Notes: generated by a model from the letters alone, not told the origin. A stretch of 64,000 nt of DNA from Chryseotalea sp. WA131a (GCA_025370075.1 CP073016.1:4340001-4404000), one strand, 5' to 3'; counted from the stretch's first letter, positions 9,160 through 17,701 are shown. Numbers and translations: made by a program.

Positions 9160-10338
9160 ATGTTTGAAAGAACTCTCTATAAAGCCCTGAAAAGCCATCT
9201 TGCCGAAAAGCCGGCTACCGTTATTACCGGTATGAGGCGGGTAGGCAAGTCCACTTTATTGAAACAGCTTTTGGATAAAGTGCCAGGCAAGAATAAAATC
9301 TACCTCGATTTGGAGAGGATAGAAAATCGGCTGATTTTTAAGCAATCCACCAATAGGGAAATGGAACTCTTCCTAGAGACTATGGGTGTAGATGTCACCA
9401 AAAAATGCACCATCGCGTTGGATGAAATTCAATTGCTGCCTGAAATTGTAAGTGTGATGAAGTATTGGTACGACACCTATCGCACTAAATTTATTGTCAC
9501 TGGCTCAAGTTCGTTTTATCTCAAAAACAGATTTTCGGAAAGTTTGGCTGGGCGGAAACAGATCTTTGAGCTAACTCCGCTATCTTTTGATGAGTTCCTA
9601 CGGTTTAAAGGGATAGAGGTAGACAAAAAATTTTCGTTTTATTCCTACCTAGAAGGTTTTTACAACCTGTACAAGTCACACTACAATGAGTTTATTCGCT
9701 TTGGTGGCTTTCCAGAGGTAACGTTGATTGGAAAAACTGCTTCCAAAAAAGCAATGCTGCAAGACATCCTCAATGCATATATTGATATGGATGTAAAAAT
9801 TCTGTCCGATTATTCACTGAATGATGAATTGTATAGGCTTATTCGTTTGCTCAGCGCAAGAGTAGGTAGTAAGATGGATGCGAGTAAACTGGCTTCAGTA
9901 GCGGGCATCAATCGGAATAAAATTGCCAACTACCTCAATCTATTTGAGCAGACTTATTTCTTGACAAAGCTTACGCCTTTCAGCAATAATACCGATAAGG
10001 AAATCAGTCAGCAGCCAAAGTACTATTTTTCAGATTCTGGATTGCTGAACTTAATGGAAGAACAAGAGACTGGGAAGATTTTTGAGAACACCGTGATTAA
10101 CCAATTTATGCGGCTGAACAAATCAGTTAATTACTATCAAAAAAAATCAGGGCAAGAGATAGATTTGATTTGGAAAGAAAACTGTGCCGTAGAAATTAAA
10201 ACGACTGTCACTCAGAGCGATGCCGCTTTATTGTCCAGCAGGTCGAAATCAATGGGTTTGAAGAAACAAATCTTAGTAGGCCTAAATCCCGCAGGCAATA
10301 ACTTTAAGAATTTTGTCTGGGGTGGGAACGTATTCTAA
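9160..10338 (+). CDS. AAA ATPase with C-terminal DUF4143 (COG1373 type)
   Basis: 392 residues. Walker A is GMRRVGKS (24-31), Walker B is IALDEIQLLPEI, sensor 1 is FIVTGSSSFYL. A winged-helix segment (MDASKLASVAGINRNKIANYLNLF) precedes a C-terminal DUF4143 region. Its EIDLIW ... AVEIKTT pattern resembles the E-D-ExK core of PD-(D/E)xK nucleases. The cellular role of this family is not established; proteins of this kind are numerous, patchily distributed and often suspected of being selfish. The gene stands alone between two metabolic genes. A second member is at 25717-26877. Confidence 0.85.
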   Translation: MFERTLYKALKSHLAEKPATVITGMRRVGKSTLLKQLLDKVPGKNKIYLDLERIENRLIFKQSTNREMELFLETMGVDVTKKCTIALDEIQLLPEIVSVMKYWYDTYRTKFIVTGSSSFYLKNRFSESLAGRKQIFELTPLSFDEFLRFKGIEVDKKFSFYSYLEGFYNLYKSHYNEFIRFGGFPEVTLIGKTASKKAMLQDILNAYIDMDVKILSDYSLNDELYRLIRLLSARVGSKMDASKLASVAGINRNKIANYLNLFEQTYFLTKLTPFSNNTDKEISQQPKYYFSDSGLLNLMEEQETGKIFENTVINQFMRLNKSVNYYQKKSGQEIDLIWKENCAVEIKTTVTQSDAALLSSRSKSMGLKKQILVGLNPAGNNFKNFVWGGNVF

Positions 10339-10452
10339 ACTCTTGTTCCATCTACCTAACACTCGTTTTTGAATTTTCAAAACTTTTTCTTGCACTTTCA
10401 TTGATTACCACAAGAAAATTTTGCCATCTTGCACTACGGCACAACAAAATAA

Positions 10453-10545
10453 ATGAACAGAACGGCTACATATCGACTCAACAATTTGATCAATACTAGC
10501 CTTGTGCTCATTAACGTCATTATTCTCCGAAAACCGGGGCAGTGA
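10453..10545 (+). CDS. ilv operon leader peptide (30 aa)
   Basis: A short ATG-initiated frame too small for routine calling. It encodes 30 residues and ends with TGA at 10543-10545. Codons 17-25 read LVLINVIIL: eight of nine are Leu, Val or Ile, preceded by NNLINTS. It is followed 24 bases later by an intrinsic terminator, and the ilvE start lies 90 bases downstream. This is the layout of a classical attenuator leader peptide: ribosomes stall at the branched-chain codons when the charged tRNAs are scarce. A possible promoter is AAATTTTG at 10416-10423 (7 of 8 matches to TAnnTTTG). Confidence 0.85.
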   Translation: MNRTATYRLNNLINTSLVLINVIILRKPGQ

Positions 10546-10601
10546 CGATTTTGCAAAAGAAATTTTCAACCGCCCCGACAAAATCGGGGCGGTTTTATTT
10601 T
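10535..10601 (+). terminator. ilv attenuator: terminator with competing antiterminator segment
   Basis: The terminator stem is CCGCCCCGA (10570-10578) with TCGGGGCGG (10584-10592), a 5-base loop CAAAA, and T-rich TTTTATTTTA behind; A-T pairs lengthen it to 11 bp. The competing segment CGGGGC at 10535-10540, inside the last leader codons, is complementary to GCCCCG at 10572-10577 in the terminator's left arm. A ribosome stalled on codons 17-25 would leave 10535-10540 free to block the terminator. A ribosome reaching the stop at 10543 would cover it and allow termination. Confidence 0.85.
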
Positions 10602-10635
10602 ATGGCAACTACAACAAACTAACGATTGTTCTATC

Positions 10636-11529
10636 ATGATAGAGTACTACAACGATGAAACCATTCTTTTTATAGATGGAAAATTTGTTAAGGCGAGCGA
10701 AGCCAAAATGGATCTATTTGGCCAGACATTGCACTATGGCTACGGTGTATTTGAAGGCATCCGCTCGTATGAGACCGTAAATGGAATAAAAGTATTTAAA
10801 CCGCGGGCTCACTTCGAGCGCTTACAGCGCAGTTGCGACTTAATGGGAATTCCTTTTACCTACAGCGTGGAAGAACTTATTCAACTCACCTATCAGGTAC
10901 TGGAAAAGAATAATCTTTCGAACGCATACATCCGTCCACTGGTTTTCTGTGGACCCAATATGGAACTCACCGCACCTTCCGAAGTCTCGTTGATGATCAC
11001 AGCCTGGGCATGCGAACAACATCCTAACTTGAAGCAGAAGCGAATTTGTATCTCCTCTTTTCAACGACCCAATCCCAAAGCTGTTACCGTAGAAGCTAAA
11101 GTTTGTGGATTGTATGTGAACTCAATTTTAGCCACTACCGAAGCAAGAAGACGTGGTTTCGATGATGGTTTGTTATTAGATCTGAATGGTTTTGTGGCCG
11201 AAGGCCCGGGAGCTAATTTCTTTTACGAGAAAGACGGGGTGATCTACACACCGCCTGCCAAAAGTATTCTTCCAGGAATCACTCGTAAAACAGTCATTGA
11301 TATTTGTAAAGAGTTGGATTTGCCGGTAGAAGAAAAATACTTTAAGCCGGAAGATTTATTTGAAGCCGATAGTGCATTTTTCTGCAGTACGATGAACGAA
11401 ATTGTTGCCATTGAATCTGTAGAAGGACAACCCGTAGCCAAACTGTGGAAAGATTCCATGGGCGCTTTGATTCAGGAGACCTACCGCAATATTGTGTTGG
11501 ATAAGAGTTATAGTTATGTAATTGTGTAA
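10636..11529 (+). CDS. ilvE: branched-chain amino acid aminotransferase
   Basis: 297 residues, a fold-type IV PLP enzyme that transfers the amino group between Glu and the 2-oxo acids of Leu, Ile and Val. Visible family motifs are FGQTLHYGYGVFEGIRSY (about 28-45), the PLP Lys155 in EAKVCGLYVNS, and the GFVAEGPGANFFYEKDG and LPGITRKTVIDI segments. It is the first structural gene after the leader/attenuator, so it should share the operon's response to branched-chain amino acid supply. Confidence 0.96.
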   Translation: MIEYYNDETILFIDGKFVKASEAKMDLFGQTLHYGYGVFEGIRSYETVNGIKVFKPRAHFERLQRSCDLMGIPFTYSVEELIQLTYQVLEKNNLSNAYIRPLVFCGPNMELTAPSEVSLMITAWACEQHPNLKQKRICISSFQRPNPKAVTVEAKVCGLYVNSILATTEARRRGFDDGLLLDLNGFVAEGPGANFFYEKDGVIYTPPAKSILPGITRKTVIDICKELDLPVEEKYFKPEDLFEADSAFFCSTMNEIVAIESVEGQPVAKLWKDSMGALIQETYRNIVLDKSYSYVIV

Positions 11530-11531
11530 TC

Positions 11532-11608
11532 GTTGGTCGTTGCTGGTTGGTCGTTATTCGAAGCAACCAACCACGAACAACCAACAACGAGCAACCAACA
11601 ACGAAATA
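11532..11608. repeat. heptamer tract with inverted halves between ilvE and ilvD
   Basis: Eleven consecutive 7-base units fill the gap. The first four resemble GTTGGTC and the later ones resemble CCAACAA / CGAGCAA, roughly the reverse complement. The RNA could therefore fold into an imperfect hairpin just before the ilvD start at 11610. Confidence 0.8.
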
Positions 11609-11609
11609 A

Positions 11610-13289
11610 ATGGAATTAAACAAATACAGCCGCACCATCACCCAAGACCCCACGCTTCCTGCCTCGCAGGCGATGTTGTATGGAATTGGTTTGACGGAGC
11701 AAGATCTAAAAAAAGGACAAGTAGGTATTGTAAGTACAGGCTACGATGGCAACACCTGCAATATGCATTTGAATGCACTGGCGCAAGAAGTAAAAACTGC
11801 CGTATGGGCTCAGGATCTGGTGGGCTTAATCTTTCATACCATTGGAGTGAGTGACGGAATTGCCAACGGCACGGAAGGCATGCGTTATTCGTTGGTTAGC
11901 CGGGAAGTAATCGCAGATTCAATTGAGACCGTTTGTGGTGCACAACATTACGATGGAGTCATTGCTGTTGTGGGTTGCGATAAAAATATGCCGGGCTCAG
12001 TCATGGCCATGGGTAGATTAAATCGCCCGTCTATAATGGTGTACGGTGGTACGATTGCTGGTGGCCATTACAAAGGCAAGGAATTAAATATCATTTCTTC
12101 ATTTGAAGCCCTTGGCGAAAAAATGCAAGGCAAACTCTCGGAGGAAGATTACAAAGGTATTATCCAAAATTCTTGTCCCGGTGCAGGAGCATGTGGTGGT
12201 ATGTATACAGCCAATACCATGGCCTCGGCTATTGAAGCACTGGGTATGGCACTGCCGTATTCATCTTCGAATCCTGCATTGAGCAAAGAAAAGTCCGCAG
12301 AATGCATAGAGGCCGGCAAGGCCATTCGAATTCTTCTTGAAAAAGATTTGAAGCCACGCGACATTATGACGTTTAAAGCATTTGAAAATGCGATCACCAT
12401 AGTAATGGCGTTAGGTGGATCAACCAATGCTGTCTTGCATTTAATAGCGATGGCAAAATGTGTCGGCATTAAAATCACACAAGAAGATTTTCAACGTATT
12501 TCTAACAAAACTCCGCTGATTGCAGATTTAAAACCGAGTGGAAAATATTTAATGGAAGCATTGCACAAAATAGGTGGTGTGCCTTCGGTGATAAAATATT
12601 TGATTCAAAAAGGAATCATGCATGGTGACTGCATCACGGTAACTGGAAAGACCCTTGCTGAAAATGTTGCTAACGCCAATGATCTCGATTTCGAAAAACA
12701 AGATGTAATTGTTCCATTGGAAAAACCGTTAAAAGCAACCGGTCACATCCAAATTTTGTATGGCAATCTTGCTGAAAAAGGATCTGTTGCAAAAATCACT
12801 GGCAAGGAGGGAGAAAGATTTAAAGGAACTGCACGTGTATTTAATGGTGAGTTTGATGTGGTGGATGGAGTGAGAACAGGTAAAATAAAAGAAGGCGATG
12901 TTGTGGTCATTCGCAATGTGGGGCCGAAAGGAGCACCGGGCATGCCTGAGATGTTGAAACCAACAAGTCTGATCATGGGTTCTGGTTTGGGTAAATCCGT
13001 TGCCTTGATTACTGATGGAAGATTTTCAGGTGGGTCTCATGGTTTTGTCATTGGGCACATTACTCCGGAGTCTTTTGATGGAGGCCTGATTGGTTTAGTG
13101 GAAGATGGAGATTGGATTGAAATAGATATCAAAAAGCATCAGATCAATTTGTTGGTTGATGAAAAAACGTTGGCGATTAGGCGCTCGCAATACAAAGCAC
13201 CGAAGTTGCGCGTAAGCAGTGGCGTGTTGTATAAGTATGCTAAGTTGGTTAAGACCGCGGCTGATGGATGTGTAACAGATGAGGATTAG
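11610..13289 (+). CDS. ilvD: dihydroxy-acid dehydratase
   Basis: 559 residues, the normal length. It dehydrates 2,3-dihydroxy-isovalerate and 2,3-dihydroxy-3-methylvalerate to the 2-oxo acids. The iron-sulfur cysteines lie in VVGCDKNMPGSVMAMGR (about residue 125) and SCPGAGACGGMYTANTM (about 195 and 201). GGSTNAVLHLIAMA and the C-terminal DGRFSGGSHGFVIGH signatures are also present. Cytoplasmic, oxygen-sensitive cofactor. Second gene of the operon, 80 bases after ilvE. Confidence 0.97.
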   Translation: MELNKYSRTITQDPTLPASQAMLYGIGLTEQDLKKGQVGIVSTGYDGNTCNMHLNALAQEVKTAVWAQDLVGLIFHTIGVSDGIANGTEGMRYSLVSREVIADSIETVCGAQHYDGVIAVVGCDKNMPGSVMAMGRLNRPSIMVYGGTIAGGHYKGKELNIISSFEALGEKMQGKLSEEDYKGIIQNSCPGAGACGGMYTANTMASAIEALGMALPYSSSNPALSKEKSAECIEAGKAIRILLEKDLKPRDIMTFKAFENAITIVMALGGSTNAVLHLIAMAKCVGIKITQEDFQRISNKTPLIADLKPSGKYLMEALHKIGGVPSVIKYLIQKGIMHGDCITVTGKTLAENVANANDLDFEKQDVIVPLEKPLKATGHIQILYGNLAEKGSVAKITGKEGERFKGTARVFNGEFDVVDGVRTGKIKEGDVVVIRNVGPKGAPGMPEMLKPTSLIMGSGLGKSVALITDGRFSGGSHGFVIGHITPESFDGGLIGLVEDGDWIEIDIKKHQINLLVDEKTLAIRRSQYKAPKLRVSSGVLYKYAKLVKTAADGCVTDED

Positions 13290-13332
13290 GGAATAGTCCT
13301 CCTTCGCTAAAGCTACGGAGGATAAATAGGCA

Positions 13333-13493
13333 GTTGGCAGTAAGTAAATAAAAGTAGGCAGTCGGCAGTAAGCAGTTGGCAGGGTGAGAGGTGACAACAG
13401 GAAAATAAAAGTAAGCAGAGTTTAAAGAAGCGATTGAAAAGCAGACAACTATAGACAACGCTGAGCGGCTTGCAGCTTGAGGCTTGTAGCTTA
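13333..13493. repeat. two heptamer tracts between ilvD and ilvB
   Basis: From 13333 to 13346 and 13354 to 13381 the sequence steps by seven through units of form GTnGGCA / GTAAGCA. A second, unrelated set runs 13466-13493: CGGCTTG, CAGCTTG, AGGCTTG and TAGCTTA. The rest of the 236-base gap shows no gene. Confidence 0.8.
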
Positions 13494-13525
13494 AATTAGA
13501 AGAGCTAGAAATAAATGAAAAGGAA

Positions 13526-15277
13526 ATGGTAGCAACAGAGATTGAAAAACGGGAAGAAGTGACTGCGAAGGCAGCCTTGAAGATCACGGGCTCTGAAGTG
13601 TTGCTGCGTTGCTTGGTGGAAGAAAAAGTGCAACACATTTTCGGCTACCCCGGTGGGGCGATTATGCCGGTGTACGATGCGCTCTACCACTATGCCGATA
13701 AGCTTACGCATTTGTTGGTGCGCCACGAGCAAGGCGCCATTCATGCGGCACAAGGTTACGCAAGAGTTTCGGGCAAGGCGGGGGTGGTGTTTGCTACTTC
13801 GGGGCCAGGTGCTACTAATCTAGTAACAGGTCTTGCCGATGCGTTGATTGACTCTACTCCCGTGGTGTGCATCACAGGTCAGGTGTTTGCGCATTTGTTG
13901 GGCACTGATGCCTTTCAAGAAATTGATGTGGTGAACACAACTATTCCAGTTACGAAATGGAACGTGCAAGTAACGGAAGCGAAAGACATTGCACCCGCCA
14001 TCGCGAAAGCATTTTACATTGCCGCGAGCGGAAGGCCGGGGCCTGTGTTGGTGGACATCACCAAAAATGCGCAGAACGAGTTGATTGAAGAATTAGAATA
14101 CGAACCTTGTCGCGCGGTGCGCACCTACAAACCGAAACCTGTTTTACAAGTATCACAAGTAGAAGCGGCAGCGGCTCTCATTAATAATGCGAAGCGCCCC
14201 TACATTTTAGCGGGACAAGGAATTTTATTGTCGGGGGCGACTGATGAGTTGATTAAATTCTCTGAAAAGACAGGCATACCCGTGGCGAGTACGTTGCTGG
14301 GCTTGGGCGGATTTCCCACCAATCATCCCAACTACGTTGGCTACCTCGGCATGCATGGAAACTATGGCCCGAACGTAAATACGAATCAATGCGATGTGCT
14401 GATTGCCGTGGGCATGCGCTTTGACGACCGCGTGACGGGCAATGTGAGCAAGTATGCGAAGCAGGCGAAAGTGGTTCATATTGAAATCGACAAAGCGGAG
14501 ATTAATAAGATCATCAAAGCTGATGTAGCTGTGAATGCCGATGCAAAAGAAGCGTTGTCGGAGTTAATCAAGCATTGCAAACCAAATTCACATTCAGGAT
14601 GGATTGACAGCTTTAAAGCATTGAACAAAGAAGAGTTTGAAAAAGTGGTGGAGAAGGAAATCAAAAACACCAACAGCCTGAAGATGACCGAAGTGGTGCA
14701 CATGCTTTCCGAACTTTCCAACGGTGAAGCGGTGGTAGTGACCGATGTAGGTCAGCACCAAATGGTGACGTCACGTTATTACAAATACAAAAACCCGCGC
14801 ACTAACATTACCTCGGGTGGAGCGGGCACGATGGGTTTTGCTTTGCCGGCTGCGATGGGCGCAAAGGTGGCCGCACCGCATCAGCAGGTGATTGCCATTA
14901 TTGGCGATGGTGGTTATCAGATGACCATTCAAGAGTTGGGCACGATTATGCAATACAAAATCCCTGTAAAGATTTTGGTGTTGAACAATAACTTTTTGGG
15001 AATGGTGCGGCAGTGGCAACAGCTTTTCCATGGCAAGCGCTATTCGTTTACCGAAATGGACAACCCGGATTTTGTAAAAATTGCAGAAGCCTATCGCATC
15101 ACAGCCGATAAAGTGACGGAGCAAAAAGATTTGGAAACCGCGCTGAAGAAAATGTTGGCAGCCGATACTTCTTATTTTTTGGAAGTGGTGGTGGAGAAAG
15201 AAGACAACGTATTCCCGATGGTGCCCGCTGGCGCGGGAGTGGCGGAGGTGATTTTGGAGATACCGAGTGGGAAGTAG
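13526..15277 (+). CDS. ilvB: acetolactate synthase, large (catalytic) subunit
   Basis: 583 residues, a ThDP-dependent enzyme that forms 2-acetolactate or 2-aceto-2-hydroxybutyrate from pyruvate. The N-terminal PYR domain carries FGYPGGAIMPVYDAL and catalytic Glu68 in RHEQGAIHAAQGYAR. The C-terminal domain has the ThDP/Mg motif starting IIGDGGYQMTIQELG and continuing to LNNNFLGMVRQWQ. About 20 residues (MVATEIEKREEVTAKAALK) precede the conserved start. Works with the small subunit encoded next. Confidence 0.97.
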   Translation: MVATEIEKREEVTAKAALKITGSEVLLRCLVEEKVQHIFGYPGGAIMPVYDALYHYADKLTHLLVRHEQGAIHAAQGYARVSGKAGVVFATSGPGATNLVTGLADALIDSTPVVCITGQVFAHLLGTDAFQEIDVVNTTIPVTKWNVQVTEAKDIAPAIAKAFYIAASGRPGPVLVDITKNAQNELIEELEYEPCRAVRTYKPKPVLQVSQVEAAAALINNAKRPYILAGQGILLSGATDELIKFSEKTGIPVASTLLGLGGFPTNHPNYVGYLGMHGNYGPNVNTNQCDVLIAVGMRFDDRVTGNVSKYAKQAKVVHIEIDKAEINKIIKADVAVNADAKEALSELIKHCKPNSHSGWIDSFKALNKEEFEKVVEKEIKNTNSLKMTEVVHMLSELSNGEAVVVTDVGQHQMVTSRYYKYKNPRTNITSGGAGTMGFALPAAMGAKVAAPHQQVIAIIGDGGYQMTIQELGTIMQYKIPVKILVLNNNFLGMVRQWQQLFHGKRYSFTEMDNPDFVKIAEAYRITADKVTEQKDLETALKKMLAADTSYFLEVVVEKEDNVFPMVPAGAGVAEVILEIPSGK

Positions 15278-15304
15278 TAGGCAGTCGGCAGTAAGCAGTT
15301 GGCA
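15277..15304. repeat. GTnnGCA heptamer tract after ilvB
   Basis: GTAGGCA, GTCGGCA, GTAAGCA and GTTGGCA follow in register. The first G is the last base of the ilvB TAG stop codon. Looser copies continue to about 15345. They are followed by a CTCTGCG/CTTTGCGG-type repeat at about 15352-15378, just before ilvN. Confidence 0.85.
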
Positions 15305-15392
15305 GGATGGTAAGAGCAAGTAGGCAATAAGCAAATGCAGTAGGCAAAGTCTCTGCGAAACTCTGCGGACTTTGCGGTTAAAAGATAAAGAG

Positions 15393-15683
15393 ATGAAACA
15401 AGATTTCACATTGGAGGTGGCGGCAGACAATAATTTTTCTGTGTTGAACAGGATTATTAATGTACTTAACCGCAGGCGCGTGCGTATCAAAAAACTGATG
15501 GCGCATGAAAATGAAAATGATTTTCGCAGGGGCGGTGTGATTATGTTGCTATTCACTACGCCTGACATGATCGAAAAAGTATCTGCCCAATTAGAAAAAC
15601 TGATTGAAGTGGATATGGTGCGGTCGCATGAGGGAAGTCATTTGTATTATGAATTGAGTGAAAGGATTGTGGACGTTGATTGA
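15393..15683 (+). CDS. ilvN: acetolactate synthase, small (regulatory) subunit, short ACT form
   Basis: 96 residues from the ATG at 15393. An in-frame TTG at 15372 would add seven residues, but they are encoded by a repeat-like segment. One ACT domain is visible: FTLEVAADNNFSVLNRIINVLNRRRVRIKKLMAHEN. This is shorter than the ~160-residue IlvH and resembles the single-ACT IlvN/IlvM type. Expected to bind the IlvB subunit and influence activity and feedback by branched-chain amino acids. Confidence 0.85.
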   Translation: MKQDFTLEVAADNNFSVLNRIINVLNRRRVRIKKLMAHENENDFRRGGVIMLLFTTPDMIEKVSAQLEKLIEVDMVRSHEGSHLYYELSERIVDVD

Positions 15684-15686
15684 GAA

Positions 15687-15958
15687 GTAGGCAGTCGGCA
15701 GTAAGAAGTAGGCAGGGATGAATGAGAAGGTTGAGAAACAATATGTAAGTACAGTGCGGCAGGGATAGGAGCGGAAAGCCCGAAGCGTGATGATGAGTGG
15801 ATGGACGGACTTGTAGCGGATAGCCCGGCTGCCGCCCAAAATAAAATAAGTAGTGAATGATGAACAAAATGGCAATGAAAAGTAGGCAGTCGGCAGTAAG
15901 CAGTAGGCAACTACTAACTACTATCTCCTGACTTCTAAATTCTAACTTCTGAATTCTT
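15687..15958. repeat. heptamer tracts between ilvN and ilvC
   Basis: GTnnGCA units occur at 15687-15714 and again at 15882-15909. The second run passes without a break in register into ACTACTA / ACTTCTA / AATTCTA units (15910-15958), ending 24 bases before ilvC. Together they bracket the candidate structured element at 15754-15836. Confidence 0.85.
15754..15836 (+). other. candidate structured RNA element between ilvN and ilvC
   Basis: GCGGCAG (15756-15762) is exactly complementary to CTGCCGC (15829-15835). Inside, GG-TA can pair with TA-CC to lengthen the stem. Two near-identical 13-mers, AGCGGAAAGCCCG and AGCGGATAGCCCG, lie within the enclosed region. It has no open frame of note and is more GC-rich than its flanks. 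It could be a small RNA, an mRNA structure tuning ilvC expression, or a mobile repeat; sequence alone does not decide. Confidence 0.4.
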
Positions 15959-15982
15959 TTTTAAACATAAACAACAAATAAA

Positions 15983-17053
15983 ATGGCTAAAATTAATTTC
16001 GGTGGAACAATAGAAGAAGTGGTAACACGCGAGGAATTTCCGATGGAAAAAGCACTTGACGTGCTGCGCGATGAAGCGATTGCAATTATCGGTTACGGTG
16101 TGCAGGGTCCTGCGCAGTCGCTGAACTTGCGCGACAATGGTTTCAATGTGATTGTAGGACAGCGCAAAGGCAGCAAGACGTGGGACAAAGCGGTGGCGCA
16201 TGGCTGGATTCCGGGCGAAACACTTTTTGATATTGAAGAAGCGGTGAAACGCGGAACGATTATTCAGTTTCTGCTTTCGGACGCAGGGCAAATTGCACTG
16301 TGGCCTACTATCAAACCGTACATGACTAAAGGCAAGACGTTGTATTTCTCGCACGGGTTTGGCATTACGTTCAAAGAACAAACGGGCATTGTGCCTTCTG
16401 CCGATGTAGATGTGATTTTGGCCGCGCCAAAAGGTTCGGGCACCTCGGTGCGCAGATTATTTTTGCAAGGCAAAGGCATCAACGCTAGCTATGCTGTGTT
16501 TCAAGACGCAACGGGAAAAGCAAAGACAAAAGCGATTGCATTGGGCATTGGCGTAGGCGCTGGTTATTTGTTTGAAACAGATTTCAAAAAAGAAGTTTAC
16601 TCGGATTTGACAGGTGAGCGCGGCACGTTGATGGGCGCCATTGCCGGAATTTTTGAAGCGCAATATGAAGTGCTTCGCTCCAAAGGACATTCGCCTTCGG
16701 AAGCATTCAACGAAACAGTGGAAGAACTCACACAAAGCTTGATGCCACTCGTGGCCGAAAACGGAATGGATTGGATGTATGCAAATTGCTCAACCACGGC
16801 ACAGCGCGGTGCGTTAGATTGGAAAAAGAAATTCAAAGCAGCTACACTGCCGGTGTTCAAAGAATTGTATGAAAGCGTAGCAAGCGGTGCAGAGGCGAAG
16901 CGTACCATTGAAACCTGTAGCAAACCTGACTATCGCGAGAAGTTGGCAGAAGAATTGAAAGAAGTTCGTGAGAGCGAGCTGTGGCAGGCTGGCGCAGCGG
17001 TGCGTGCGTTGAGACCGGAGAAGGCAAGTGTGGAGGCGAGCATGATAAACTAG
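15983..17053 (+). CDS. ilvC: ketol-acid reductoisomerase
   Basis: 356 residues. It isomerises and reduces acetohydroxy acids to dihydroxy acids with NAD(P)H and Mg. The Rossmann motif is AIIGYGVQGPAQSLNLRDNG, and GQRKGSKTWDKA forms the cofactor phosphate loop. LAAPKGSGTSVRRLF and the Mg-binding DLTGERGTLMGAIAGIFEAQYEV (metal-ligand helices) follow. Class I length. It lies in the operon after ilvN. Confidence 0.97.
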   Translation: MAKINFGGTIEEVVTREEFPMEKALDVLRDEAIAIIGYGVQGPAQSLNLRDNGFNVIVGQRKGSKTWDKAVAHGWIPGETLFDIEEAVKRGTIIQFLLSDAGQIALWPTIKPYMTKGKTLYFSHGFGITFKEQTGIVPSADVDVILAAPKGSGTSVRRLFLQGKGINASYAVFQDATGKAKTKAIALGIGVGAGYLFETDFKKEVYSDLTGERGTLMGAIAGIFEAQYEVLRSKGHSPSEAFNETVEELTQSLMPLVAENGMDWMYANCSTTAQRGALDWKKKFKAATLPVFKELYESVASGAEAKRTIETCSKPDYREKLAEELKEVRESELWQAGAAVRALRPEKASVEASMIN

Positions 17054-17102
17054 TAGGCAGTCGGCAGTAAGCAGTCGGCAGGTTTTTGCTTCGACTGCCT
17101 AC
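17053..17102 (+). repeat. heptamer hairpin between ilvC and the methyltransferase
   Basis: GTAGGCA / GTCGGCA / GTAAGCA units begin with the last G of the ilvC TAG stop. After GGTTTTTGCTTC the motif returns inverted: GTAGGCAGTC (17053-17062) is exactly complementary to GACTGCCTAC (17093-17102). The transcript can therefore fold here. Confidence 0.85.
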
Positions 17103-17122
17103 TGCTGACTTTCTAAAGTAAT

Positions 17123-17701
17123 ATGGTTCAAACAGTCAACCAACAATTTCCTACTGCATACAAAAGTATCGATGATGCTACAAAGCTCTCGGGCTTTACG
17201 ATGGCCTCGGATGTGCTGACAGGTTCTTTGTTGAGGACACTGGCGGGTTCAAAACCAAGAGGTAAATTTTTGGAGCTGGGCACGGGAACAGGATTGTCTA
17301 CCTCGTGGATATTAGATGGGATGGATGAAGAATCAACGCTCACTTCTGTTGACAATGATCCTAAATTTCTAGAGATAGCTCAATCTTTTTTGGGAGATGA
17401 TAAGCGATTGAAATTGATTTGCGTGGATGGAGGAGAATGGATAGAGAAGAATAGAAATGAAAAATACGATTACATCTTTGCGGATACATGGCACGGAAAA
17501 TACCTTCTTTTGGAAGATGCTCTTTCGATGCTAAACAAAGGTGGATTTTACATTGTTGATGACATGCTTCCGCAACCCAATTGGCCAGAAGGTCATCAGG
17601 AAAAAGCAAGCAGACTCATTGATTGTTTGGAGCACCGAAAGGATTTAATGGTAACAAAACAAGTTTGGTCAACTGGAATAATTATAGCAGTTAAAAAATA
17701 G
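17123..17701 (+). CDS. class I SAM-dependent methyltransferase (O-methyltransferase-like)
   Basis: 192 residues with a Rossmann SAM-binding core: FLELGTGTGLSTSWILDG (motif I), TSVDNDPKFLEIA (acidic ribose-binding Asp), YDYIFADTWHGKYLLLEDAL and GGFYIVDDMLPQPNW. The overall pattern recalls COG4122-type O-methyltransferases. The substrate is unknown. It sits between ilvC and ilvA in the same direction with short gaps and the same heptamer repeats on both sides. It is therefore probably co-transcribed with the ilv genes although no step of that pathway needs a methyl transfer. Confidence 0.8.
   Translation: MVQTVNQQFPTAYKSIDDATKLSGFTMASDVLTGSLLRTLAGSKPRGKFLELGTGTGLSTSWILDGMDEESTLTSVDNDPKFLEIAQSFLGDDKRLKLICVDGGEWIEKNRNEKYDYIFADTWHGKYLLLEDALSMLNKGGFYIVDDMLPQPNWPEGHQEKASRLIDCLEHRKDLMVTKQVWSTGIIIAVKK

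Noticed and set aside
10339..10635. T-box or leucine riboswitch as explanation of the ilv leader
   Set aside because: No T-box sequence or specifier-loop layout is seen, whereas a leader peptide with overlapping hairpins explains the region fully.
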